A DNA stretch of 64,000 bases from HKST-UBA178 sp965223815 (lineage in GTDB: Bacteria; Pseudomonadota; Gammaproteobacteria; Chromatiales; Chromatiaceae). Where the stretch lies: NCBI GenBank assembly GCA_965223815.1, contig OZ245019.1, positions 310,001-374,000 of the forward strand. The letters run 5' to 3'. The notes under the pieces were generated by a model. That model saw only the letters and a program-made list of their open reading frames with translations. It did no database searches and was not told the DNA's origin. Every line of letters starts with the position of its first letter. The first letter of the stretch is position 1. This document shows positions 51,241 to 59,981 of the stretch, piece by piece. A program made the translations under genes and the position numbers.

Positions 51241-52715
51241 GCCAACCGCCAACAGTGCTGGTCGTAGATGACGAGGTGCGTAGCCTGGAAACCCTGGAGC
51301 GTATTCTGGAGGAGAACTTCGAGGTTCGCACAGCGCCGGACGCAGCTACCGCGGAGGCGGTTCTGGAGCGAGAGTGGGTGCAGATCATACTTTGCGATCA
51401 GCGTATGCCGGATGTAACCGGGGTGGAGTTTCTACAGCAGGTGCGCGACAAGTGGCCGGATGTCATTCGCATGATTATCTCAGGTTACTCCGACTCCCAG
51501 GACATCATCAACGCGGTTAATGATGCCGGTATTTATCAGTACGTCAGCAAGCCATGGCACCCAGAAAGCCTGATACTCATGCTCAAGAACGCCGCGCGCT
51601 TGTTTGAGCTGCAGCGCCAGAACGAGATCCTCTCGGTGGAATTGAAGATGTCGCCCAAGCCCCTGGAGCGTGTGGTAAAGGCCAGGCATGAGTCGCTACG
51701 CAGCAGCTACCAAAGAGACGATGGTCTTATTCGCAGCGAAAGCAGCTGCCTCAATGCGGTGTGCGCCAAAATCCAGCAGGTCTCGCCCTTCGATGTCTCA
51801 GTGCTGCTCACCGGCGAGTCGGGAACCGGTAAGGAGCTGGCTGCCCGGGCCCTGCACTATAACAGCCATCGTTGGGATAAACCCTTCGTCGTGGAAAACT
51901 GCGGGGCGCTCCCCGATGACCTGTTAGAGAGTGAGTTGTTCGGGTATAAGCGCGGTGCCTTTACCGGCGCGGTGGACGACCGCGTGGGGTTGTTCGAACG
52001 TGCAACTGGCGGGACGGTGTTTCTGGACGAGATCGGAGAAGTCTCCCCCGCTTTTCAGGTCAAGCTGCTGCGAGTGCTTCAGGAGGGGGAGATTCGGCCT
52101 CTTGGCAGTGGCCGCACCCGGAAGGTTGATATCCGAATAATCGCCGCTACCAACAGGGATCTGGAGGAGGCTGTTCGCAACGGCCGTTTTCGGGAAGACC
52201 TCTACTACCGGTTGGCAACTGTTACCATCCACATGCCTCCCCTGCGGGAGCGGCTCGAGGATATACCTTTGTTGGCCGGGCGTCTCCTGGAGAAAGCGGT
52301 GGAGAGCCTGGGGAAGACGACGGATGGGTTCACCACCGAAGCCCTGGCCTGTATGCAAGCCTACCATTGGCCCGGGAACGTACGTGAGTTGCAAAACGAA
52401 ATTCAGCACATGCTGGTAATGGGTACGCGGCAGCAATTGGGTGCCGAGCTCCTGACGCCCAGAGTGCTGCGTGCACTGCCATCCGGGGCGCCTCCGGAAT
52501 TAAAAGAGATGTCCGGTCTCAGGGGAGCGCTCAAAGAGCGAGTGGAGCTGCTCGAAGAGGCGATTCTCAGGGAAACCCTGATCCGTCATCGCTGGAACAA
52601 AAGCAAGGCGGCCAAGGAGCTGGGGCTTTCCCGCGTCGGCTTGCGGGGGAAACTGGCCAGGTATGGACTGGAGAAGGTGGAGCGGATAGATGGCGGCGAC
52701 GAATTCGAAGGCTGA
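51237..52715 (+). CDS. hupR: hydrogenase regulator HupR (NtrC family)
   Basis: 492 residues from TTG 51237 inside the hypX stop. Receiver domain with Asp54 (ILCDQRMPDV), AAA+ domain with Walker A GESGTGKE (193-200), ESELFGYKRGAFTGA (GAFTGA, 240-245) for sigma-54 contact and the arginine finger region FREDLYYRLATV, then a Fis-type helix-turn-helix (NKSKAAKELGLSRVGLRGKLA). In Rhodobacter HupR activates hupSL in the unphosphorylated state. The intact GAFTGA motif agrees with the -24/-12 promoter at 38456. Confidence 0.95.
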   Translation: MSQPPTVLVVDDEVRSLETLERILEENFEVRTAPDAATAEAVLEREWVQIILCDQRMPDVTGVEFLQQVRDKWPDVIRMIISGYSDSQDIINAVNDAGIYQYVSKPWHPESLILMLKNAARLFELQRQNEILSVELKMSPKPLERVVKARHESLRSSYQRDDGLIRSESSCLNAVCAKIQQVSPFDVSVLLTGESGTGKELAARALHYNSHRWDKPFVVENCGALPDDLLESELFGYKRGAFTGAVDDRVGLFERATGGTVFLDEIGEVSPAFQVKLLRVLQEGEIRPLGSGRTRKVDIRIIAATNRDLEEAVRNGRFREDLYYRLATVTIHMPPLRERLEDIPLLAGRLLEKAVESLGKTTDGFTTEALACMQAYHWPGNVRELQNEIQHMLVMGTRQQLGAELLTPRVLRALPSGAPPELKEMSGLRGALKERVELLEEAILRETLIRHRWNKSKAAKELGLSRVGLRGKLARYGLEKVERIDGGDEFEG

Positions 52716-54087
52716 GGATGACGGGGCGGTTAACGGGTCTGCAGATACTAGCCTGATCGACCGCGCGGGTGTGTCGAACTCCTTGGGGCTTGGTGAGTCC
52801 TCGGAGGCGGCATGGATCGAGGTGATCCACAAGATGGATGCCGTCTACGCTGATTTGGTGCACTACCAGGTGGAGTTGGAGCAGAAGAACTCAGCCCTGG
52901 AGGAGGCGCAGCAGTTCATTAGCAGTGTCCTGGGGGCAATGACCGACGTTCTCATAGTCTGCGATACCCAGGGGCGAATCCAACAGGTGAACAAGGCGCT
53001 GGAGGTGCTGACCGGGCGTTCCGGCTCTGAATTGTCGCAACACCCAATCAGCGATCTGTTTGGCAGTGATTCGTTGGAGATCGTGGACCAGTTTCCGGAA
53101 AAAATGGGGACTGAGTCTATAGTGGATTGCGAGGTGAGCCTGATCGACCGTGAGGGGCAGCCAACGCCGCTGGCGATGAACTGCTCCTCTCGCTTCGATC
53201 ACGATGGACGTTTGCTCGGCATGGTGATCATCGGCCGCCCGGTAGGGGAGTTAAGGCGCGCGTACAGCGATCTGCACCAGACCCACAATGAACTGAAAAG
53301 GACCCAGCAGCAGCTGGTGCATTCGGAAAAGATGGCCTCACTGGGACGGCTCGTGGCCGGTGTAGCTCATGAACTCAACAATCCCATCAGTTTCGTCTTT
53401 GGCAATATTCATGCCCTCAAGCGTTACGGCAACCGCATCGAATGCTATCTTTCGGCCCTGGATTCAGAGCCTCAGAGTGAAGCTATCCGCAGGCTACACA
53501 AGGAACTCAAGATCGACAGGGTATTGGCGGACATGGCGCCACTCATCGAGGGCACCATGGAGGGTGCAGAGCGAGTCAGCGATATCGTTCAGGATCTGCG
53601 GCGATATTCGAGTATTCAGGAACAGCACCAGGCAAGCTTCGATCTTACCGAGTTGATAAATACTGCAGTACAGTGGGTGGTCAACGCCAGCCGTATTAAG
53701 CCGTCGATCGATTTCCATCCTTCGGGGGAGATAAACTGGTGGGGCCATCGTGGGAAAATTCATCAGATTTTGGTAAATCTGCTGCAGAATGCGGTGGATG
53801 TGATGGAGCAGCAACCGCAGGGGCGCATAGATATCCGCTGCGAACTGACCGAGGAGTGTATCAGGATTCTGGTGCGTGACCGGGGGGGCGGAATTGCGGA
53901 GGAGAATCTCGACAAGGTGTTCGATCCCTTTTTTACTACCAAGCCGGTCGGCCGTGGTACCGGATTGGGGTTATACATAAGCTACGGGTTGGCGAACGAT
54001 ATGGGTGGCGAACTGCAGGTGAGAAACCATCCCAAAGGGGGCGCAGAGTTTACCCTAATGCTGCCTGTAAGGCGCCCCCATGAGTGA
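52690..54087 (+). CDS. hupT: hydrogenase sensor kinase HupT
   Basis: 465 residues, overlapping hupR by 26 bases. No membrane helix; a coiled linker (AWIEVIHKMDAVYADLVHYQVELEQKN) leads to a PAS domain (VLIVCDTQGRIQQVNKAL), then the kinase with His227 (GVAHELNNPISFVFG), N-box (LLQNAVDVM), and G-boxes (DRGGGI, GTGLGLYIS). HupT is the cytoplasmic kinase that pairs with HupR and is held in check by HupUV in H2. The gene order hupR-hupT-hupU-hupV makes the circuit self-contained. Confidence 0.94.
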   Translation: MAATNSKAEDDGAVNGSADTSLIDRAGVSNSLGLGESSEAAWIEVIHKMDAVYADLVHYQVELEQKNSALEEAQQFISSVLGAMTDVLIVCDTQGRIQQVNKALEVLTGRSGSELSQHPISDLFGSDSLEIVDQFPEKMGTESIVDCEVSLIDREGQPTPLAMNCSSRFDHDGRLLGMVIIGRPVGELRRAYSDLHQTHNELKRTQQQLVHSEKMASLGRLVAGVAHELNNPISFVFGNIHALKRYGNRIECYLSALDSEPQSEAIRRLHKELKIDRVLADMAPLIEGTMEGAERVSDIVQDLRRYSSIQEQHQASFDLTELINTAVQWVVNASRIKPSIDFHPSGEINWWGHRGKIHQILVNLLQNAVDVMEQQPQGRIDIRCELTEECIRILVRDRGGGIAEENLDKVFDPFFTTKPVGRGTGLGLYISYGLANDMGGELQVRNHPKGGAEFTLMLPVRRPHE

Positions 54088-55117
54088 TGGTATTCGAAAA
54101 CGGGAGAGCGGGAGCCCCAATTTAAACCTGCTGTGGTTACAGTCGGGTGGGTGTGGCGGCTGTTCGCTCTCGTTGCTGGGTGCCGAATCCCCCGATCTGC
54201 TGACAACCCTGGAGAGCGCTGGGATTAATTTGCTCTGGCATCCTGCGCTGAGCGAGGCGTGCGGTAGCGAATTCCAGAAGCTGTTGCAGCAACTTCTCGA
54301 CGGCCAATTGCGTCTCGATTTGTTGTGCATCGAGGGGTCGGTTATACGCGGCCCCGGGGGGACTGGTACCTTCCACAAATTGTCCGGCAGTGGGCGCCCC
54401 ATGATGCACTGGATTGAGGAACTTGCGGGGGTTGCGGGCCAAGTGATTGCTGTCGGCAGTTGCGCCGCCTTTGGGGGTGTGACCGCTGGTGGGGACAATC
54501 CCAGTGAAGCCTGTGGTTTGCAGTACAGCGATCACATTAAGGGCGGGCTTCTGGGGGAGCATTTTGCAGCCAAGGGCGGTATGCCTGTAATCAACATCGC
54601 CGGTTGTCCGACCCACCCCAACTGGGTTACCGAAACGCTGTTGCAGCTTTCGTTGGGATCGCTGGACGTGGATGAACTGGATACTTACGGACGGCCACGA
54701 AGTTACGCGGACCATCTGGTGCACCACGGCTGTCCCCGCAATGAATACTACGAGTTTAAGGCCAGCGCCGAAAAGTCCTCGGACCTCGGTTGTCTTATGG
54801 AGAATATGGGCTGTCTGGGGACCCAGGCACACGCTGACTGCGACACCCGGCTTTGGAACGGGGAGGGTTCATGTGTCAGAGGCGGGTATGCCTGTATCAA
54901 TTGTACCGCCCCCCGGTTCCAGGAGCCGGGGCATAGTTTTTTCGAGACACCGAAAATAGCCGGTATTCCCATCGGCCTGCCCACGGATATGCCCAAGGCC
55001 TGGTTTGTGGCGCTGGCCTCTCTCTCCAAGGCGGCAACGCCCCCCAGGCTCAAGGAGAACGCAACGCTTGATCACATAGAGGTGCCACCGGCAAACCGGC
55101 AGCAGGAGAAGAAATGA
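54080..55117 (+). CDS. hupU: regulatory hydrogenase small subunit HupU
   Basis: 345 residues with no Tat signal and no C-terminal helix, so it stays in the cytoplasm. LWLQSGGCGGCSLSLLG and VGSCAAFGGVTAGG give the ordinary cysteines of the proximal cluster, without the two extra ones found in HupS. Further Fe-S cysteines occur in HGCPRNEYY and YACINCTAP. With HupV it forms the H2 sensor. It overlaps hupT by 8 bases and hupV by 4 bases. Confidence 0.94.
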   Translation: MSDGIRKRESGSPNLNLLWLQSGGCGGCSLSLLGAESPDLLTTLESAGINLLWHPALSEACGSEFQKLLQQLLDGQLRLDLLCIEGSVIRGPGGTGTFHKLSGSGRPMMHWIEELAGVAGQVIAVGSCAAFGGVTAGGDNPSEACGLQYSDHIKGGLLGEHFAAKGGMPVINIAGCPTHPNWVTETLLQLSLGSLDVDELDTYGRPRSYADHLVHHGCPRNEYYEFKASAEKSSDLGCLMENMGCLGTQAHADCDTRLWNGEGSCVRGGYACINCTAPRFQEPGHSFFETPKIAGIPIGLPTDMPKAWFVALASLSKAATPPRLKENATLDHIEVPPANRQQEKK

Positions 55118-56565
55118 AGCGGCGGGTGGTCGGGCCGTTCAATCGCGTGGAGGGAGACCTGGAGGTCCATCTTTCGGTCGATGAGGGAGAAGTTCGGGAG
55201 GCCCGTGTTGTTTCGCCTCTCTACCGGGGATTTGAGCAGATACTGCAGGGGAAAGATCCCCGGGATGCCCTGGTCTACGTCCCCAGGATTTGTGGTATCT
55301 GTTCGGTTTCCCAGTCGGTAGCTGCGGCCTCGGCGTTAGCGGATGCCCAAGGCCTGACCATGCCTCCAAATGGTGAACTCGCAGTGAACCTGATCCTGGC
55401 CTGCGAGAACATGGCGGATCATCTAACCCACTTTTATCTCTTCTTCATGCCAGACTTTGCCCGCGAAGCCTATCGGCGTGAATCCTGGTATCCCGCTGTG
55501 GCGGATCGATTCCGGGCGCTCAAGGGGAGCGCAGCGCGGGCGGTATTGCCGGCCAGGGCCGACTTTATGCATTTGATGGGATTGCTGGCGGGGAAGTGGC
55601 CCCACACCCAGGGCATTTTACCGGGGGGAAGCAGTAGGGGAGTGGAAATTCAGGAGCAGGCGCGACTATTGGCGATTCTGTACGCTTTCCGCAGCTTTCT
55701 TGAGAAGACGTTGTTTGTGGATTCGCTGGAAGGGGTGTCCGAACTGGCCTCCACTGATGAGCTCTGGAATTGGCTGGAGAAGCCGGGTCGTAGGCAGGGC
55801 GATATGGGGCGCTTCCTGGAGATTGCCGCCGGCTTGAAACTTGAGGGGCTGGGTCGCGGTAGTGATCGTTTCATGAGTTACGGCGCCTATACCCATACAG
55901 GAGAGCACCTCTTTGATCGAGGTGTGAACCGCAAGGGAGAGTTGATACCACTGGATCCCTACGGGATACGTGAGGATATCTCCCACAGCTGGATGGGGCA
56001 TCAAAACAGCCCTCGCCATCCCTTCCATGGAGTAACACTGCCTGAGGCCGATGCGGAAAATGGTTACAGCTGGTGCAAGGCGCCCCGCCTAGACGGCCGT
56101 GTTACCGAGGTGGGTGCTCTGTCGAGACAGGTGGTAGACGGTCATCCGTTGATTCTAGACCTGGTAAGAGAGAGTGGGGGTAACGTGCAGAACAGGGTTA
56201 TCGCGCGCCTGCTGGAACTCGCCAGAGTGGTGCCGGCAATGGAGCGTTGGGCGCGTGAGCTGAAGCCGAAAGCCCCCTTTTGCAACCATGCACCCGTCCC
56301 CGACGAGGCTATGGGGTGCGGCATGGTGGAGGCAGCACGAGGGAGTTTGGGTCATTGGCTCAAGGTACGGCGGGGGCGGATTCTCAACTACCAGGTCGTT
56401 GCGCCTACGACCTGGAATTTCTCACCCCGGGACGAAGCTGGGGTGCCGGGACCGCTCGAGCAGGCTTTGGTGGGTACGCCTGTTATCGGCGATCAGGAAA
56501 ACCCGGTCGCGGTGCAGCACGTGGTGCGTTCTTTTGATCCCTGCATGGTCTGCACGGTGCATTAA
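55114..56565 (+). CDS. hupV: regulatory hydrogenase large subunit HupV
   Basis: 483 residues. NiFe ligands are Cys60/Cys63 (RICGICSVSQS) and Cys477/Cys480, and the protein ends at His483 (DPCMVCTVH), so there is no C-terminal peptide and no protease step. That feature separates sensor (group 2b) from uptake enzymes. Ile62 and Phe110 (HFYLFFMP), the bulky pair that narrows the gas channel in the Ralstonia sensor, are both present at the same numbers. It should detect H2 in the presence of O2. Confidence 0.95.
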   Translation: MKRRVVGPFNRVEGDLEVHLSVDEGEVREARVVSPLYRGFEQILQGKDPRDALVYVPRICGICSVSQSVAAASALADAQGLTMPPNGELAVNLILACENMADHLTHFYLFFMPDFAREAYRRESWYPAVADRFRALKGSAARAVLPARADFMHLMGLLAGKWPHTQGILPGGSSRGVEIQEQARLLAILYAFRSFLEKTLFVDSLEGVSELASTDELWNWLEKPGRRQGDMGRFLEIAAGLKLEGLGRGSDRFMSYGAYTHTGEHLFDRGVNRKGELIPLDPYGIREDISHSWMGHQNSPRHPFHGVTLPEADAENGYSWCKAPRLDGRVTEVGALSRQVVDGHPLILDLVRESGGNVQNRVIARLLELARVVPAMERWARELKPKAPFCNHAPVPDEAMGCGMVEAARGSLGHWLKVRRGRILNYQVVAPTTWNFSPRDEAGVPGPLEQALVGTPVIGDQENPVAVQHVVRSFDPCMVCTVH

Positions 56566-56650
56566 ACCCTGAGTTGCCCAGGATAATGTGATTACCAACG
56601 GTGGTTGGCAGCCGTCAGAAGGAGATCGATGTTGTAGCAGGGGAGGCAAC

Positions 56651-57022
56651 TTATGGCATCAATCCTTTTTTTAGCATTGACCCCAGGTCGCAACCTCCCA
56701 ACAAATGAAGATGGAAATGCTGCACCTCCTGGTGCGCGTCGAAGCCGGTATTGGCAATGGCTCGATATCCGTTCTTATCCAGGCCCGCTAAAATGGCGAC
56801 CTGGTTCGCGGCTTTGTAAAAACCTGCGATTTCCTCGGCCGATGCGTGGGTCGAAAAATCAGCAAGCGAGACGTAAGGCCCTTTGGGAATCACCAGCACG
56901 TGGATGGGTGCTTGAGGCGCGATGTCGTGGAACGCGAAGGCATATTCATCCTCGTAGATTTTTTTACTCGGTATCTCGTTACGCAATATCTTCGCGAAAA
57001 TATTGTTGTGGTCGTAAGCCAT
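56651..57022 (-). CDS. HIT family nucleotide-binding protein (HinT type)
   Basis: 123 residues. IFAKILRNEIPSKKIYEDEYAFAFHDIAPQAPIHVLVIPK is the usual N-terminal half, and VQHFHLHLLGGCDLG gives the His triad. HinT-like proteins hydrolyse AMP-N linkages such as adenosine phosphoramidate or aminoacyl-AMP. It converges with hupV and stands alone; no regulatory link to the hydrogenase is apparent. Confidence 0.93.
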   Translation of the reverse strand: MAYDHNNIFAKILRNEIPSKKIYEDEYAFAFHDIAPQAPIHVLVIPKGPYVSLADFSTHASAEEIAGFYKAANQVAILAGLDKNGYRAIANTGFDAHQEVQHFHLHLLGGCDLGSMLKKGLMP

Positions 57023-57103
57023 GGCGGTGTCAGCCCTCGTTAGGTTTTGTTATCGAGATTCTCGTATGTAAGTGGGATAGTGCTGCCGTTTAGAGGTAGT
57101 TGA

Positions 57104-59026
57104 CTATCCTGTTTCCTCGTCCAACTGGTTAGCGTATCCCTTGGGCGGTGGCGTCCATCCCCTTTCTGATGTGCTGTGTCCGTCGATTCGATCCCTGGAC
57201 ATCGCTTCGCGCATCGCCCTCTCCTGTTGCTTGAACAGCTCTCGATAGTCGGGGCTGATACGCCCATCGCTCATGGTTTTTTCCCAGACTTCGTAGAGCG
57301 TGGCGGTCAACTTGCGTTCGGCACTGTAGAACGTGGTCCTTGCCTGTTCCGCCCGGAAGGGGTGAAAGCCGAGATCGGATAGCGCCTGGGTTCCCAACTC
57401 AAGTGCAGAATAATAGGTTTCTTTAACAATGTAATCCGCCCCTGCCTGATGGAGCTGGTACAAATGGCCCTCATCGAACGCCCTAGCCAGAATGCGTAAG
57501 CGAGGGTATTGACGCTTGATGTGCGAGACCAGCTCGGTAGCCCGTTCTCGATCATCAATCGCCACAATGAACAGACCAGTCTCCCCGATCCCGGCCATCT
57601 GCAGTAAGTCCGGTCTGGTGGCATCGCCATAGTAACCTCTGATGCCGAAAGTCCGCTGCAACTCAATTTGCGTGGCTTCATGGTCCAATACCGTAGTTTT
57701 TATATCATTGGCGACCAACAGTCGGTTGACGATCTGACCGAATCGGCCCATACCGGCGATAATAACTTTGCCCTGCTCTTCAATTTCGTCCGGATCCCGT
57801 TGTTTCACCAGGTTTCCGAAACGGGGCACCAGGACTTTGTCGAAAAGAATAAAAAGTGCCGGGGAAAGCAGCATTGACAGGGCGACAACCAATGCCATGA
57901 GCTGGGAGACTTCCGGGGTAAATACCCGGTGCTGGGTACCAAAGCTCAGCAGTACAAAGCCGAACTCTCCCGCTTGCGCAAGACTCAGAGCCACGAGCCA
58001 GCGGTGGCTGCTGCGGATGCGAAATAACCATGCCAGGCCGAATAGTACGGCGAATTTTATCAGCATAATGCCCAGGGTGATGCCAACTACTAGGGCAAGG
58101 CTGTCGGCGAGTACTTTAAAGTCGATTCCGGCGCCAACGGTGATGAAGAACAGCCCGAGCAGCAACCCCTTAAAGGGCTCCAGGTTAGTCTCCAACTCGT
58201 GGCGAAACTCACTATTGGCCAGCACCACCCCGGCGATGAAAGTGCCAAGGGCGGGGGAGAGTTCAACCAGGCTCATGAGGGCGGCGATTCCTATGACCAG
58301 CATCAATGTCGCAGCGGTAAAGACCTCCCGCAGTCTCGAATTGGCGACATAGCGAAAGAGTGGGCGGCTAAGGTAATGCCCACCCAGAATCACGCTGGCA
58401 ATGGCACCCAGCACTACCGCAGCATAGATCCAGTTCGGAAGAGTAGATACAAGGTCCCAACCATGGTGGCCATCTTCGACGCCTGTATTAAGGGGGTTAG
58501 CGGCAGCGAGCTCCGGCAACTCCAGCAGAGGTATCAGCGCCAGCATGGGAATAACGGCGATATCCTGGAACAGAAGAATTGAAAACGCACTGCGCCCCCC
58601 CTCGCTCTTGGTCAGGCCTTTTTCGTTAAGTGTCTGCAGCACAATGGCCGTAGAGGAGAGCGACAGGGTCAGGCCGACGGCGACAGCGACGCGCCAATCC
58701 ACCTCGAAGTAGAGGGCGACAGCGGTGATCAGGGCCGCGGTGACAGCCACTTGCAGCCCGCCGAGGCCTAACAGGCGGTTGCGCATGTCCCAAAGCATGC
58801 GCGGTTCGAGTTCCAATCCCACCAGGAACAGCATCATCACTACACCGAATTCGGCGAAGTGCTGAAGAGTGGCTGTCTCCTCGCCGACGAAACCGATGAC
58901 AGGGCCAATGACGATGCCGGCGACCAGATAACCCAGCACCGAGCCAAGGCCAAATCGCTTCGCCAGGGGGACGGCGATAACGGCGGCCGTCAAATAGATA
59001 AACGCCTGTATCAGATAATCGGTCAT
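57104..59026 (-). CDS. KefB/KefC-type glutathione-gated potassium efflux antiporter
   Basis: 640 residues. Residues 1-385 hold about 12 helices of the CPA2 antiporter, including the regulatory string HELETNLEPFKGLLLGLFF after ANSEFR, close to the KefC loop that mediates gating. From about 405 an RCK (TrkA-N) domain reads VIIAGMGRFGQIVNRLLV with a Rossmann GxGxxG. The C-terminal 80 residues are charged. It should release K+ and acidify the cytoplasm upon electrophile stress. The ATGA overlap with the KefF-type gene supports a two-protein complex. Confidence 0.92.
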   Translation of the reverse strand: MTDYLIQAFIYLTAAVIAVPLAKRFGLGSVLGYLVAGIVIGPVIGFVGEETATLQHFAEFGVVMMLFLVGLELEPRMLWDMRNRLLGLGGLQVAVTAALITAVALYFEVDWRVAVAVGLTLSLSSTAIVLQTLNEKGLTKSEGGRSAFSILLFQDIAVIPMLALIPLLELPELAAANPLNTGVEDGHHGWDLVSTLPNWIYAAVVLGAIASVILGGHYLSRPLFRYVANSRLREVFTAATLMLVIGIAALMSLVELSPALGTFIAGVVLANSEFRHELETNLEPFKGLLLGLFFITVGAGIDFKVLADSLALVVGITLGIMLIKFAVLFGLAWLFRIRSSHRWLVALSLAQAGEFGFVLLSFGTQHRVFTPEVSQLMALVVALSMLLSPALFILFDKVLVPRFGNLVKQRDPDEIEEQGKVIIAGMGRFGQIVNRLLVANDIKTTVLDHEATQIELQRTFGIRGYYGDATRPDLLQMAGIGETGLFIVAIDDRERATELVSHIKRQYPRLRILARAFDEGHLYQLHQAGADYIVKETYYSALELGTQALSDLGFHPFRAEQARTTFYSAERKLTATLYEVWEKTMSDGRISPDYRELFKQQERAMREAMSRDRIDGHSTSERGWTPPPKGYANQLDEETG

Positions 59027-59637
59027 GACGGTGCCTGTATCAGCGTGTCCAGCGCGCTATTGAGTTCCAGTAAACCTTTGGAGTTCTGGGTGCTCAACCT
59101 GCCGTCCCTGAGGGCCAGGAGAACCCGCCTCCATTCAGAGATATGGCGCTCCAGCCGATTTTCTTCGGCCGCATTTCTGGCACCGTACAGGGCAAAAGGC
59201 GGGAGGAACTCCATGCCGGTCAGGGTTGCCGTCTGCTCTAAGGGTTGCAATAGTTCACGAATGGTAAAATGGTTATATCCCTCGGCGCGGTAGGCTTCTG
59301 CCGGGCCGCCAGCGGATAGTGCGCAGAGAAATTTCTTGCCATGCAAGGCGGTACCCCCTTGGCCGTAGGCGAATCCATATTCCAGAACCAGATCCTGCCA
59401 CTCCTTCAACATGGCGGGGGTTGAGTACCAGTAGAGTGGAAACATAAAGACAATACAGTCGTGGGTCAGTAGTCTCTGCTGCTCGCGCTCGATATCGATC
59501 TGATATTGGGGGTATTCCTGGTATAGATCTATAGCAGTGACCCCCGCGATGCCTTGGGATGATTTGAACAGGGGAAGGTTTACCTCCGAACGGTGTTGGG
59601 AGGGGTGGGCGAAAAGTATGAGTACTTTATTGAGCAT
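59023..59637 (-). CDS. KefF/KefG-type NAD(P)H quinone oxidoreductase
   Basis: 204 residues of flavodoxin-like fold: VLILFAHPSQHRSEVNLPLF binds FMN phosphate, FMFPLYWYSTPAMLKEWQD and LSAGGPAEAYRAEGYNHFTI are the family's other conserved blocks. KefF/KefG are cytoplasmic activators of KefC/KefB and reduce quinones. The start at 59637 is 344 bases from the next gene; this cistron is the first of the two-gene kef operon. Confidence 0.92.
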   Translation of the reverse strand: MLNKVLILFAHPSQHRSEVNLPLFKSSQGIAGVTAIDLYQEYPQYQIDIEREQQRLLTHDCIVFMFPLYWYSTPAMLKEWQDLVLEYGFAYGQGGTALHGKKFLCALSAGGPAEAYRAEGYNHFTIRELLQPLEQTATLTGMEFLPPFALYGARNAAEENRLERHISEWRRVLLALRDGRLSTQNSKGLLELNSALDTLIQAPS

Positions 59638-59981
59638 GTTGGAGATTTATCATCAGTAATCGAACGCAACGCGGCGCATGTCGATATGTGTGGTTGAGGC
59701 AACAACCCGGGCACAGGGTAGTACCCTTTGCACCCTCTCTACCAGAACCAGGTGCGTCAATCCACCAAACTCCAGATTCGTGAGCGCGCGGCAGCCCCCT
59801 GGATTTTTACCGAATTATACTGTTCAACTTTAACTCGCCCGGAGACTGCAGCAATAGTGACTCTTTATGAATCGGACTAGCACCGCGCTGCATAACAGGC
59901 CCTGAATGTATATACGCTGGATGTTGGGCGAAAAAAACCGGGGCTAGGCCCCGGTAATTGGCTGACCCAAGCAGGGGACGG
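59638..59981. other. intergenic region between kefF-type gene and LysM gene
   Basis: 344 bases, no gene seen. It must hold the promoter of the kef operon (minus strand) and contains the terminator of the LysM gene at 59931-59955. No operator-like palindrome stood out. Confidence 0.6.
59931..59955 (-). terminator. rho-independent terminator of the coiled-coil LysM gene
   Basis: An 8-base-pair stem ACCGGGGC/GCCCCGGT (59937-59955) with a 3-base loop is followed on the minus strand by a run of T (read as AAAAAAA on the + strand at 59931-59937). It lies 27 bases past the stop at 59982. Confidence 0.88.
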
